Source: Amycolatopsis bullii (GTDB lineage Bacteria > Actinomycetota > Actinomycetes > Mycobacteriales > Pseudonocardiaceae). From it: 64,000 nucleotides of DNA. This document shows, piece after piece, positions 1-7,715 of this stretch. The notes below the pieces were generated by a model that saw only the letters and a program-made list of their open reading frames with translations, was not told where the DNA came from and did no database searches. Location of the stretch: NCBI RefSeq assembly GCF_014654205.1, contig NZ_BNAW01000027.1, forward strand, positions 55,431-119,430, in the 5' to 3' direction. The translations under genes and the position numbers were made by a program. Position 1 is the first letter of the stretch. Every line of letters begins with the position of its first letter.

Positions 1-56
1 TACTCTCCGTGTACAGGACAGCCGTTTTCACCTCGGTTACGTCTACCCTTCGGGAC

Positions 57-470
57 ATGGAGGGCCTGACCAGCACCACGATCCGCTGCGTCGGCGGGAT
101 CGCGTTCGACCCACAGGGCCGTTTGCTGCTCATCCGGCGCCGGAATGACCCCGGTTCGGGGCAATGGTCGCTGCCGGGTGGCCGAGTCGAACCGGGCGAA
201 ACGGACAAAGAGGCCGTAATCCGCGAACTGTTCGAGGAGACGGGACTGGACGTGATTCCGGGCACACTGGTCGGCTCGGTGCGGCGGGGGCCGTACGAGA
301 TTTTCGACTACGCCTGCGAAGTCGAGGGCGGCGTTCTCACGGCGGGTGACGACGCCTCGGACGTGCGTTGGTCCGATGCGGCAGACCTTGCCCGGCTCGA
401 GGCGGCCGGAGAGCTGGTGGACCTCCTTTTCGTGACGCTGCGTGAGTGGAACGCCCTGCCCCGGACCTGA
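57..470 (+). CDS. NUDIX hydrolase
   Basis: A 137-aa pyrophosphohydrolase of the MutT/NUDIX superfamily, which cleaves nucleoside diphosphates linked to another group. A complete Nudix box is visible at about residues 40-62: G-x5-E-x7-R-E-L-x-E-E-x-G-L, with the metal-binding RELFEE core. The length is typical of a single-domain NUDIX protein. I chose the ATG at 57 because the protein then begins about ten residues before the first beta strand (TTIRCVGGIAFD). A longer frame back to position 9 exists but adds no recognisable sequence. It is convergent with the DUF2332 gene, whose stop lies in the very next base. The substrate cannot be read from the sequence. Confidence 0.85.
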   Translation: MEGLTSTTIRCVGGIAFDPQGRLLLIRRRNDPGSGQWSLPGGRVEPGETDKEAVIRELFEETGLDVIPGTLVGSVRRGPYEIFDYACEVEGGVLTAGDDASDVRWSDAADLARLEAAGELVDLLFVTLREWNALPRT

Positions 471-1565
471 TTACAGCGGCAACCAGGTCATCCGCTGCCC
501 GTGCGGCGCGGTCCGCGCCAAGGCGTGCGCCTCGGCCTTCCCGTCCTCCCACCGCACGACGCCCAGCGTCGCGAGCCCGTCCGCGCCCGAAAGGTCGTCG
601 CGGCCCGGCAGCACCAGCTCCAGCCCGGCGCCGTAGAACTCCTCCGAGACCCACCACACCGGCCGCGAGGCCGCCAGCCCCGCCAGCGCTTCGAGGAACG
701 CCGCCCGCCGATCCGCCGGGAAGTACGCCAGCGCGTGGCTCGTCAGCACCACCAGCGGCCCCTCCAGGGACGCCGCCGCGGCGGCCAGGTCGTCGACCCC
801 GTCCCCGGTGATCAACCGCGGCCGGTGCTTGGCCTGCTCGGCCGCCGCCGTCCGCAGCAGCCGGATGCGGTCCGGCTGGTCCGCCCAGACGCACGCCTCG
901 AGCCAGGCCAGCTCGTCCTCGTCCGACAGGTCCACCGGGGCCCGGTCGAGGCCGGCCCGGTCGAGCAGCGCGAGCTTCTTCGGCAGCTTCGGCACCACCG
1001 CCCCCGGCGCCAGGTCCAGCGCGCAGTGCAGCCCGACCGCCGCCTTGGCCGGCCCCGCCGTCAGCTGGTCACCGCCGTCGCACTGGTAGCGGTAGCCGAA
1101 CCGGTCCAGGCCCAGCAGCAGGCCCGCGCTGCAGCCGACCTCCAGCAGCGAAACCTTCCCGCCCGCTTCGCGCGCCGCCCGCGCCACGCCCGGGTACAGC
1201 AACGCGGCCCGGCGGACCTCGTTCGTCTGCGTGTACCGCGAGGCGATCAGCTCACGCGCCTTCGACGCCCGCTCCAGCAGGAACGACCGGAACAGCGGCC
1301 ACGTGTCGGAGTCGACGCCGTCGAAGCCGCCCAGCGACGGGTAGTACCGCGAGAGCGGGTGGATCGGGTCGGCCTGCACGAGCCGGTGCGCGACCGCCAT
1401 CAGCAGCGTCCCGCGCACCTCGCCGTCGCGGGCCGACGCCAGCAGCCCGGCGACGTCGTCGTCCTCGGCCGCCTGCAGCGCCAGGTGCTCGTACAGCGGC
1501 GAGACCCCGCGGGCCTCGACTTCCGCGAACGTGCGGAGTGTCCCCTTGATCGCGTCCAGGTCCAT
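471..1565 (-). CDS. DUF2332 family protein
   Basis: A 364-aa protein matching the actinobacterial DUF2332 family over its whole length. The family has no established function. In the middle, VSLLEVGCSAGLLLGLDRFGYRY resembles the glycine-rich SAM-binding loop of Rossmann methyltransferases, and later PLVVLTSHALAYFP resembles a motif IV-like strand, so a methyltransferase-like fold is plausible but inferred. It follows the MaoC gene with a 7-nt gap and a GAGG ribosome-binding site inside the end of that gene, so the two are probably co-transcribed. It is convergent with the NUDIX gene. Confidence 0.75.
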   Translation of the reverse strand: MDLDAIKGTLRTFAEVEARGVSPLYEHLALQAAEDDDVAGLLASARDGEVRGTLLMAVAHRLVQADPIHPLSRYYPSLGGFDGVDSDTWPLFRSFLLERASKARELIASRYTQTNEVRRAALLYPGVARAAREAGGKVSLLEVGCSAGLLLGLDRFGYRYQCDGGDQLTAGPAKAAVGLHCALDLAPGAVVPKLPKKLALLDRAGLDRAPVDLSDEDELAWLEACVWADQPDRIRLLRTAAAEQAKHRPRLITGDGVDDLAAAAASLEGPLVVLTSHALAYFPADRRAAFLEALAGLAASRPVWWVSEEFYGAGLELVLPGRDDLSGADGLATLGVVRWEDGKAEAHALARTAPHGQRMTWLPL

Positions 1566-1572
1566 CAGAGCC

Positions 1573-2076
1573 TCATTCGTGCGGCACCGGACGGCCCGGC
1601 TGCTCGCCGCCCCGAGTCTCCCCGTACGAGCGCTTCGGCACCATCACCTTCCGCCGGAAGGTGCACACGATCAGGCCGTCCTGCTTGTAGCCGCGCGTCT
1701 CGACGTACACGACGCCGCGGTCGTCCTTGGACTTCGACGGCGTCTTGTCGAGCACTTCGGTCTCGCCGTAGATCGTGTCGCCGTGGAAGGTCGGCTTGAC
1801 GTGCTTCAGCGACTCGACCTCGAGGTTCGCGATGGCCTTGCCGGAGACGTCGGGCACCGACATCCCCAGCAGCAGCGAGTAGATGTAGTTCCCGACCACG
1901 ACGTTCTTGCCGAAATCGGTGGTTTCTCCGGCGTAGTGCGCGTCCATGTGCAGCGGGTGGTGGTTCATGGTGATCAGGCAGAACAGGTGGTCGTCGTATT
2001 CGGTGACCGTTTTGCCCGGCCAGTGCTTGTAGACCGCACCGACCTCGAACTCCTCGTAGTACCGGCCGAACTGCAC
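1573..2076 (-). CDS. MaoC-family dehydratase
   Basis: A 167-aa single hot-dog protein of the MaoC/(R)-specific enoyl-CoA hydratase type. The N-terminal part (GRYYEEFEVG, then DDHLFCLITMNHHPLHMD) carries the hydratase Asp/His region, and FGKNVVVGNYIYSLLLG and the H-V-K-P-T-F-H-G-D-T motif follow. It probably hydrates an enoyl-thioester. I chose the GTG at 2076 because AGGAG lies 7 nt upstream; an upstream extension to 2127 has no homology. It probably forms an operon with the DUF2332 gene and is divergent from the corA leader. Confidence 0.85.
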   Translation of the reverse strand: MQFGRYYEEFEVGAVYKHWPGKTVTEYDDHLFCLITMNHHPLHMDAHYAGETTDFGKNVVVGNYIYSLLLGMSVPDVSGKAIANLEVESLKHVKPTFHGDTIYGETEVLDKTPSKSKDDRGVVYVETRGYKQDGLIVCTFRRKVMVPKRSYGETRGGEQPGRPVPHE

Positions 2077-2201
2077 TCGTCTTCTCCTGTCCCGCGTAAC
2101 ACCGCGTGAGCCTGGTACGACACGCATCCGTAGTGAGGAGTACCCTCAACCATCGGTGTTCGCGCGTCAACGCGAGCCCCACCACTGTTGCCGTCGGCCC
2201 G

Positions 2202-2393
2202 AAGGAGGTGAGGAACTCGATGAGTAGTGGCGATAGTCCGCTCCCTAGTAGTCCCAGCGTTCCCACCTCACCGGCCTTCCGGCTCATCTCCTGGTAGGCC
2301 TTCTCACCCCGGGAACGCTGGTGTGTCGCCGGGCGGACGAATCTTCCGCCCCTGGTCCGTCGTCTCGCACGACCACGCACGACACCAGGAGAT
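2202..2393 (+). promoter_or_regulatory. Structured corA leader with alternative pairings
   Basis: Three complementary pairs lie in the 5' region of corA. GGTGAGG (2207-2213), inside the Shine-Dalgarno of the small ORF, matches CCTCACC (2266-2272). CCAGCGTTCCC (2254-2264) matches GGGAACGCTGG (2311-2321). ATCTCCTGGT (2286-2295), the last codons of the small ORF, is the exact complement of ACCAGGAGAT (2384-2393), which contains the corA Shine-Dalgarno. The pairs interleave, so they compete or form a pseudoknot. A ribosome finishing the small ORF would cover 2286-2295. That this forms an attenuator is inference. Outside this structure the rest of the 2077-2396 gap shows nothing I can name. Confidence 0.6.
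2220..2297 (+). CDS. Proline-rich 25-aa leader peptide upstream of corA
   Basis: A 25-codon ORF with a near-ideal Shine-Dalgarno, AAGGAGGTGA at 2202-2211, 8 nt before the ATG; this is the best ribosome-binding site I noticed in the window. The peptide is rich in Ser and Pro (Pro at residues 7, 9, 12, 15 and 18), has an Asp at residue 5 and ends in Trp. Its last three codons plus the first base of TAG form the sequence that pairs with the corA ribosome-binding site. It looks like a regulatory leader peptide rather than a functional protein. Enterobacterial corA and mgtA also have leader ORFs (corL, mgtL), but there is no sequence similarity that I can see. Confidence 0.6.
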   Translation: MSSGDSPLPSSPSVPTSPAFRLISW

Positions 2394-2396
2394 CCC

Positions 2397-3479
2397 ATGC
2401 CTGCCATTCCCTCGCTCGGCGGCCTCCGCGGCCGCGGCAACAAGGGCACTGTTCCCGTGCGCCCGGTCCCGGTGCCGCTGTCCGCGTACGTCGTCGACTG
2501 CGCGGTCTACGTCGGCGGTGAACGCCTGCCCGGCCGCTGGACCCACTCCGAGGCGATCAAGGAAGTCCGGAAGCGGCACGAAGGGTTCGTCTGGATCGGG
2601 CTGCACGAGCCGGACGCCCAGCAGATCCAGGGCGTCGCGGACACGTTCGGGCTGCACGAGCTGGCGGTCGAGGACGCCCTCGAAGCGCACCAGCGGCCGA
2701 AGCTGGAGCGCTACGACGACACGCTCTTCCTGGTGGTCAAGACCGTCCGGTACGTCGAACACGAGTCGCCCACCACGGCGAACGAGATCGTCGAGACCGG
2801 CGAGCTGATGGTGTTCCTCGGCCGGGACTTCGTGATCACGGTGCGCCACGGGAACCATTCGGGGCTGGCGCGGCTGCGCCGCGAGCTCGACGAGGACCCG
2901 GAGCGGCTGCAGCTGGGCCCGTCCGCGGTCGTGCACGCGATCGCCGACCACGTCGTCGACCACTACCTCGACGTCACGGGCCGGATCGAGAACGACATCG
3001 ACGTGATGGAGGCGCAGGTCTTCGCGCCCCGCTCGCAGGTCAGCGCCGAGCAGATCTACCTGATGAAGCGGGAAGTCCTCGAGCTGCGCCGCGCGGTGAT
3101 GCCGCTGGCGACGCCGATCCAGCGCCTGGCCGAGGGGTACACGCGGCTGGTGCCGGACGACGTCCGCTCGTACTTCCGCGACGTCGCCGACCACCTCACG
3201 ACGGTGTCCGAACGCGTGGCGGCGTTCGACGAACTGCTGTCCACCCTGGTCGACGCGACCGTCGCCAAGATTTCCCTGCAGCAGAACACCGATATGCGCA
3301 AGATCACGTCGTGGGCGGCGATCATCACCGTGCCGACGATGATCGCGGGCATCTACGGGATGAACTTCGACTACCTGCCCGAACTGCACTGGAAGTTCGG
3401 GTACCCGCTGGTCATCACCGTGATCCTGGCGATCTGCCTGTTGCTGTACCGAATATTCCGGAAGAACGGCTGGCTCTAG
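2397..3479 (+). CDS. corA: CorA-type magnesium/cobalt channel
   Basis: A 360-aa CorA-family divalent-cation channel. The large N-terminal cytoplasmic domain with a long charged helix is followed by two C-terminal membrane segments. The first ends in the GMN selectivity motif at residues 321-323, and the second (PLVITVILAICLLLYRIF) leads to a short basic tail. The length matches bacterial CorA. The ATG is preceded by CAGGAG at 5 nt. Upstream is the structured leader with a small ORF whose tail is complementary to this ribosome-binding site. A 38-codon membrane peptide follows. Mg2+ is the likely substrate; Co2+ or Ni2+ cannot be excluded from sequence. Confidence 0.92.
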   Translation: MPAIPSLGGLRGRGNKGTVPVRPVPVPLSAYVVDCAVYVGGERLPGRWTHSEAIKEVRKRHEGFVWIGLHEPDAQQIQGVADTFGLHELAVEDALEAHQRPKLERYDDTLFLVVKTVRYVEHESPTTANEIVETGELMVFLGRDFVITVRHGNHSGLARLRRELDEDPERLQLGPSAVVHAIADHVVDHYLDVTGRIENDIDVMEAQVFAPRSQVSAEQIYLMKREVLELRRAVMPLATPIQRLAEGYTRLVPDDVRSYFRDVADHLTTVSERVAAFDELLSTLVDATVAKISLQQNTDMRKITSWAAIITVPTMIAGIYGMNFDYLPELHWKFGYPLVITVILAICLLLYRIFRKNGWL

Positions 3480-3517
3480 GTCCCCTTTTCTTCCCCACCG
3501 TATTCGGAGAGTTCGTG

Positions 3518-3634
3518 ATGCCTCGCATGCTGTCCAACTTGAAGTTCTGGGCGCTCGCGCTCAGCGTGCTGTGGATCGTCGTCATCACTTTCGTCATCGT
3601 CGCCGACCCCGGGTTCGCGCACGGGATGAAATAA
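3518..3634 (+). CDS. 38-aa single-pass membrane peptide
   Basis: A small ORF starting at ATG 3518, preceded by GGAGA at 7 nt. The peptide has a short basic N-terminus (PRMLSNLKF), one clear hydrophobic segment at about residues 11-28 (WALALSVLWIVVITFVIV) and a short polar tail ending in GMK. It lies 38 nt after corA on the same strand with no obvious terminator between them, so co-transcription is likely. I know no family for it. Small single-span proteins often sit next to transporters as modulators, but a role with CorA is only suggested by position. Confidence 0.5.
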   Translation: MPRMLSNLKFWALALSVLWIVVITFVIVADPGFAHGMK

Positions 3635-3659
3635 CGGCGGAGCGTCCTATCCTGGGCGC

Positions 3660-4307
3660 ATGCCGAAAGCGCTGGTCGTCTCCGACGAGGTCGACGAGCG
3701 GTTGTGGACCGACGCCGTCCGCAGCCACTCCGTCGACCTGGTCATCGGCGCCGGCGACCTGCCCTACGACTACCTGGCGTTCCTGGCGAGCGCGCTCGAC
3801 GTGCCGTGCGTGTTCGTGCCCGGCAACCACGACCCGGACCTGAGCGGCTACACGCGCTACGGCGGGCTGTCCATGAAGGACGGTTTCCCCACGGTCTGGC
3901 CCGGCCCGGCGGGCGGCATCAACGCCGACGGACGGCTCGTCGACGTCGCCGGCCTGCGGTTCGCCGGGCTCGGCGGCTCGATCCGCTACAACGACGGCCC
4001 GAACCAGTGGACGCAGCGCCAGCAGGCGCGGCGGGCCCGCGGGCTGGTCCGGCGCGCCCGCTTCCGGCGGTGGCGCGACGGGCGCGGCGTCGACGTCCTG
4101 CTGACGCATTCGCCGCCGCTGGACCTGGGCGACCGCGCGGATCCGCCGCACCGCGGGTTCGCCTGCCTGCACCGCACGATCGAGGTGCTGCGCCCGAAGT
4201 GGCTGCTGCACGGGCACATCCACCCCCACGGCGAGCTGGTGCCGGACCGGGTCGTCGGCTCGACGCGGATCCGCAACGTGGTGGGCCACCGGATCATGGA
4301 GTTCTGA
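3660..4307 (+). CDS. Calcineurin-like metallophosphoesterase
   Basis: A 215-aa protein with the metal-binding motifs of the calcineurin-like phosphoesterase fold in order: GAGDLPYDY at about residue 30, GNHDPD at about 55, LLTHSPP at about 143 and LHGHIHPHGE near 182. The usual N-terminal D-x-H motif is replaced by VVSDEVDE, so the first metal site is atypical. It is a predicted dinuclear-metal phosphodiesterase or phosphatase of unknown substrate. Its TGA overlaps the ATG of the next gene (TGATG), implying translational coupling with the ParB-like protein. Confidence 0.82.
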   Translation: MPKALVVSDEVDERLWTDAVRSHSVDLVIGAGDLPYDYLAFLASALDVPCVFVPGNHDPDLSGYTRYGGLSMKDGFPTVWPGPAGGINADGRLVDVAGLRFAGLGGSIRYNDGPNQWTQRQQARRARGLVRRARFRRWRDGRGVDVLLTHSPPLDLGDRADPPHRGFACLHRTIEVLRPKWLLHGHIHPHGELVPDRVVGSTRIRNVVGHRIMEF

Positions 4308-5146
4308 TGAAAGAGACGGGATTCCCCCGCGCCGACGCGGAGAACGACTTCCTCCGCGCGCGCCGCGGCCAGGTGCTCTCGCGGCTTTCGACGTGGCTGC
4401 GCCGCGAGCCCGACGACGTCAACATCATGCTGCCGTTCCACGAGGTGGTGGAGGCGCTCGGCTACCTCGGCGAGCACCGGATCGGGCTGCGGGTGATCAA
4501 GCTGGAGTCGATCGTCGGCACGGTCGACCGCAGCCGCGACTTCGACCGCCGCTTCCGCCCGACGTCGGCCCGCGTCCGCGAGCGCTGGGAACGCCTGGCC
4601 CTGGCCGCCCGCCGCGGCGAGGAGATCCCGCCGATCGAGGTCTACCGCGTCGGCGAGCTGCACTTCATCATCGACGGCCACCACCGGGTTTCGGTCGCGA
4701 TCGCGCAAGGACTGTCCACAATAGAAGCTTCGGTGACGGTGGTGCGCACCAAACTGGACCCGGGCGGCATCCGTCACCGCGGCGACCTGATCGTCAAGGA
4801 CTACCGCAGGCTGTTCCTGGAGCGCGTCCCGCTGACCGGCCACGCGCGGGCGTCGGTGATCGTGTCGGACCCGTGGGACTACGCACGGCTGGGCGAGCAC
4901 GTGGAGGCGTGGGGCTTCCGGTTGATGCAGGACGAAGGCAAGTTCTGCGACCGGGCGAGCGTGGCGCAGCGCTGGTTCGAGGAGGAGTTCGTGCCGGTGG
5001 TGGGGATGCTCCGGCAGGCGGGGCTGATCGGCGACCGCACGGACGCCGAGGCGTACATGTGGGTGGCGGCGGAGCGGTACCGGCTGATCCGCACCCACCG
5101 CTGGGACGACGACGTCATCGAGGCACTGCGGTCACGGCGTCACTAG
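4307..5146 (+). CDS. ParB/sulfiredoxin-fold domain protein
   Basis: A 279-aa protein with a ParB N-terminal-like nuclease domain. The segment around residues 45-140 contains VIKLESIVGTV, then PPIEVYRVGELHFIIDGHHRVSVAIAQG, which fits the IxVxxxGxxxIxDGHHR signature. It lacks an obvious ParB helix-turn-helix and has no parA partner, so it is not the chromosomal segregation protein. It is translationally coupled to the phosphoesterase upstream. The 3' end overlaps the convergent XRE gene by 15 bp. The biochemical role is unknown. Confidence 0.75.
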   Translation: MKETGFPRADAENDFLRARRGQVLSRLSTWLRREPDDVNIMLPFHEVVEALGYLGEHRIGLRVIKLESIVGTVDRSRDFDRRFRPTSARVRERWERLALAARRGEEIPPIEVYRVGELHFIIDGHHRVSVAIAQGLSTIEASVTVVRTKLDPGGIRHRGDLIVKDYRRLFLERVPLTGHARASVIVSDPWDYARLGEHVEAWGFRLMQDEGKFCDRASVAQRWFEEEFVPVVGMLRQAGLIGDRTDAEAYMWVAAERYRLIRTHRWDDDVIEALRSRRH

Positions 5147-5893
5147 GTGGTAGACCACCAGCGTCTGCTCGGGTCGCTCGGCGACGTGGAACGCGGCGTG
5201 CGGCACGGTGATCACACCCAGTCGGGGGTGCCGGAGGCGCTTGTGGCCGGCGTGGCTGAACTGGATGTCGTAGTGCGGCCACCACTCGCGCACCTCGGGG
5301 CTGGCTTCGGTCAGCTCGGCCACGAGCCGGGTGACGCGCGGGTGGCCCGGGTGCCGTCCGGCGATCGCCCGCAGCCGGGCCAGCACGCCGCGCGCTTCCT
5401 GCTCCCAGTCGACCAGCACCTCGCGCGCGGCCGCTTCGGTGAAGAGCCAGCGCACGACGTTGCCCCCGCGCCCGATGCCCCGGAACAGCTCCTCGGCGGC
5501 GGCGTTGCACGCCAGAACGTCGTAGCAGAGGCCGGTGACGTACGCGGGGTTCTCGCCCAGCAACGCCGGAACGCCCGCGACTTCGGGCGCGGCTTCTTCG
5601 CCCACGCTTTCGCCGGGTGTCGCCCCGCCGCCGGCCAGGCGGTGCAGGTGCTCCCGCTCGGCGCCGGACAGCCGCAGCGCGCGGGCCAAGGCGTCGAGCA
5701 CCTGGCCGGAGGGGCGCACGTCGCGGCCCTGTTCGAGGTAGGTGAGCCAGGTGGCGCTGATGCCGGCCAGCAGGGCGAGTTCTTCGCGGCGCAGCCCGGG
5801 AGTGCGACGGCGCCCGGTGGCGGGCAGGCCCGCGTCTTCCGGGGCCAGCCGTTCCCGGCGGCTGCGCAGGAACGCGCCCAGCTCGGTGCCCAC
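5132..5893 (-). CDS. XRE-family regulator with MmyB-like ligand domain
   Basis: A 253-aa transcription factor. The N-terminal helix-turn-helix covers about residues 5-75 (LGAFLRSRRERL, RREELALLAGISATWLTYLEQGRDVRPS), and the rest is the MmyB-like PAS-type sensor domain (NPAYVTGLCYDVLACNAAAEELF, GRGGNVVRWLF). This family is common in actinobacteria and usually controls a divergent oxidoreductase gene. Here the divergent neighbour is indeed an MDR-family oxidoreductase, and a perfect inverted repeat lies between them. The last 15 bp overlap the convergent ParB-like gene. Confidence 0.88.
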   Translation of the reverse strand: MGTELGAFLRSRRERLAPEDAGLPATGRRRTPGLRREELALLAGISATWLTYLEQGRDVRPSGQVLDALARALRLSGAEREHLHRLAGGGATPGESVGEEAAPEVAGVPALLGENPAYVTGLCYDVLACNAAAEELFRGIGRGGNVVRWLFTEAAAREVLVDWEQEARGVLARLRAIAGRHPGHPRVTRLVAELTEASPEVREWWPHYDIQFSHAGHKRLRHPRLGVITVPHAAFHVAERPEQTLVVYHLVTP

Positions 5894-5909
5894 CCTGGAA
5901 CCTCCAGTA

Positions 5910-5929
5910 CCAGAATAACGCGATTCTGG
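5910..5929. promoter_or_regulatory. Inverted repeat, probable operator of the XRE regulator
   Basis: A 20-bp site CCAGAAT-AACGCG-ATTCTGG with perfect 7-bp arms in the 68-bp gap between the divergent XRE regulator (5893) and the oxidoreductase (5962). Its position suits repression of one or both genes. Binding by the adjacent regulator is inference. Confidence 0.55.
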
Positions 5930-5961
5930 ATACCAGGTTAAGGCTGGGCGAGGCTGGACCC

Positions 5962-7008
5962 ATGCAAGCTTGGATCGCGAACGAACAGGACGTACGCCTC
6001 TCCGAGGTGCCGGAGCCGACGCTCAAGGGCGGTGGCGTGCTGGTGGAGGTGCTCGCCGCGCACGTCCCCGCGTACACGAACGCCGTGGTGCGGGGCAACC
6101 GCGGTGGCCTGCCGGTTCCCCTGGTCCTGGGACCGTCCTGCGTCGGGCGCGTGCTCGCCGTCGCGCCGGACGTCTTCCACGTCGAGCCGGGCGACATCGT
6201 GCTGGACACCGCGCTGCTCGACGCGGGCGGCGGCGACGAGGTCCTGGTGGGCTGGGTCGGCCTCGGCGGCTCCGGCGCCGGCAGCGCGCGCACCGACCGC
6301 ATGCGCGCGGTGTGGCGTGACGGCGTCTTCGCGGAGAAAGCCTTGTGCGCCAAGGAAACCCTGGTCAAACTGCCCGGCGCGGAAACCTACCCGGACCCGG
6401 CCCGCCTGGCGTTCCTGCCGTGGCTCTGCATCGCCGCCACCGGCCTGCACGCGGCGGCCCCGGTGGCCGGACGCGACGTCGCCGTCGTCGGCGCGACCGG
6501 CCAGCTGGGCGGCGCGGCGGTGCTGACGGCCCTGGCCGAAGGCGCGGCGACCGTGACAGCCGTGGGCCGCAACGAGGAGGCACTCGCCCGGCTGGCCGCG
6601 CTCGGCCCGCGTGTGCGCACCCACCGGCTGACCGGCGACCGCGCGGACGACGCGGCGGGTATCGGCCCGGTGGACATCGCCGTCGACACGCTCGGCGCCA
6701 CGCCGTCGGCGGCCGCGACCATGGCCGCCTACGACAGCCTGCGGGTGCGCGGCACCCTGGTGCTCGTCGGCGGCGTGCGCCACGACCTGACCGTCCCGTA
6801 CGGCGACCTGATGCACCGCCGCCTCACCCTGCGCGGCTCCTGGATGAGCGACGATCGGACGGTGACGACGGTCTGGCAGCTGGTCCGGTCCGGGGCACTG
6901 GACCTTTCGGTCGTCGAGCTGGTGACGGCCGGCCTCGACGACCCGGCGGCCGCGCTCGGCCTGGCCGAGCGCACGACCGGCCTCGGCTTCGTCGCCCTCG
7001 TTCCCTAG
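5962..7008 (+). CDS. MDR-family (zinc-type alcohol dehydrogenase-like) oxidoreductase
   Basis: A 348-aa medium-chain dehydrogenase/reductase with a GroES-like N-terminal half (PLVLGPSCVGRVLAVAPDVFHVEPGDIVL) and a Rossmann domain with the NAD(P) motif VAVVGATGQLGGAAVLTAL near residue 175. The usual GHE catalytic zinc motif is absent (LGPSCVGR takes its place), so it may be zinc-independent, like quinone oxidoreductases. It is divergent from the MmyB-type regulator and shares the operator at 5910-5929. Its 3' end overlaps the membrane protein gene on the other strand by 4 bp. Confidence 0.8.
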   Translation: MQAWIANEQDVRLSEVPEPTLKGGGVLVEVLAAHVPAYTNAVVRGNRGGLPVPLVLGPSCVGRVLAVAPDVFHVEPGDIVLDTALLDAGGGDEVLVGWVGLGGSGAGSARTDRMRAVWRDGVFAEKALCAKETLVKLPGAETYPDPARLAFLPWLCIAATGLHAAAPVAGRDVAVVGATGQLGGAAVLTALAEGAATVTAVGRNEEALARLAALGPRVRTHRLTGDRADDAAGIGPVDIAVDTLGATPSAAATMAAYDSLRVRGTLVLVGGVRHDLTVPYGDLMHRRLTLRGSWMSDDRTVTTVWQLVRSGALDLSVVELVTAGLDDPAAALGLAERTTGLGFVALVP

Positions 7009-7715
7009 AAGGCCAGCCCCGGTGTCAACACGACTGCCCGCACCTGCTCCAGCGTCAGCACCGGCTCCGGCCGCTGCGACGGCGTCTGCAGGTCCTTCCG
7101 CTCCGGCTCCCCGCTGTCGCTCGCGGAGACCGCCACGTACCCCCAGGGCGCCGACAACGCCGCCCGGTGGACGAGCGCCCCGGTCGACTGGTCCGTCGTC
7201 AGCTGCAGGATTCCCTCCGGCAGCCGCTCCACCGAACACGAGATCCACTCGCCCGGCACGCAGGAGGGCGTCGCCGAATTCGGTGTCGGGTACAGCACCA
7301 CCGACACCGAACCCGTCCCCCGCGCGTCCGTCACCCGGATGTCCGTGCGGAAATCCGTCTCCCGGGGCGCGTCGCCCACCGGGTCCGCGACCACGGCGAA
7401 CGAGCCCGGCGAAAGCCGCGCGTCCGGTGGCAGCAGCGGGCGCAGCGCGTGTTCCAGCACACAGCTCAAGCGCTCCGCCAAAGCCTCGCGGGTCGACCCG
7501 GGCGGACAGGACGGCCCCGCCACCGGAGTCCGGCTCGGCAGCACCACCACCGCCAGCCCGAGCGCCAGGACGGCCACGCACACCGCCACCGCCCCCGTGA
7601 GCAGGTACTGACGGCGGGACCGGCGAGCCGCCGTCAGCACCGCCTCGCCGGACAGGCCGAGCGGGGGCTCGCCTTCCGTCACGTAGACCGTCAAGGCCGA
7701 CCGGACGTCCTCCAT
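7005..7715 (-). CDS. Single-pass membrane protein, probable sigma-factor partner
   Basis: A 236-aa protein with a cytoplasmic N-terminus of about 38 residues, one membrane helix (LLTGAVAVCVAVLALGLAVVVL) and an extracytoplasmic domain with paired cysteines (SCPPGS, LSCVLE, SCVPGEWISCSVE). I recognise no family. The ATG at 7715 is preceded by GGAGGA at 6 nt and overlaps the stop of the sigma-factor gene, so the two are translationally coupled. The context suggests an anti-sigma-like role, but there is no zinc-binding HxxxCxxC motif. Confidence 0.65.
   Translation of the reverse strand: MEDVRSALTVYVTEGEPPLGLSGEAVLTAARRSRRQYLLTGAVAVCVAVLALGLAVVVLPSRTPVAGPSCPPGSTREALAERLSCVLEHALRPLLPPDARLSPGSFAVVADPVGDAPRETDFRTDIRVTDARGTGSVSVVLYPTPNSATPSCVPGEWISCSVERLPEGILQLTTDQSTGALVHRAALSAPWGYVAVSASDSGEPERKDLQTPSQRPEPVLTLEQVRAVVLTPGLAF

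Noticed and set aside
2150..2396. M-box (ykoK) magnesium riboswitch upstream of corA
   Set aside because: I cannot find the conserved M-box core helices and loops. The observed pairings are centred on a small ORF instead.
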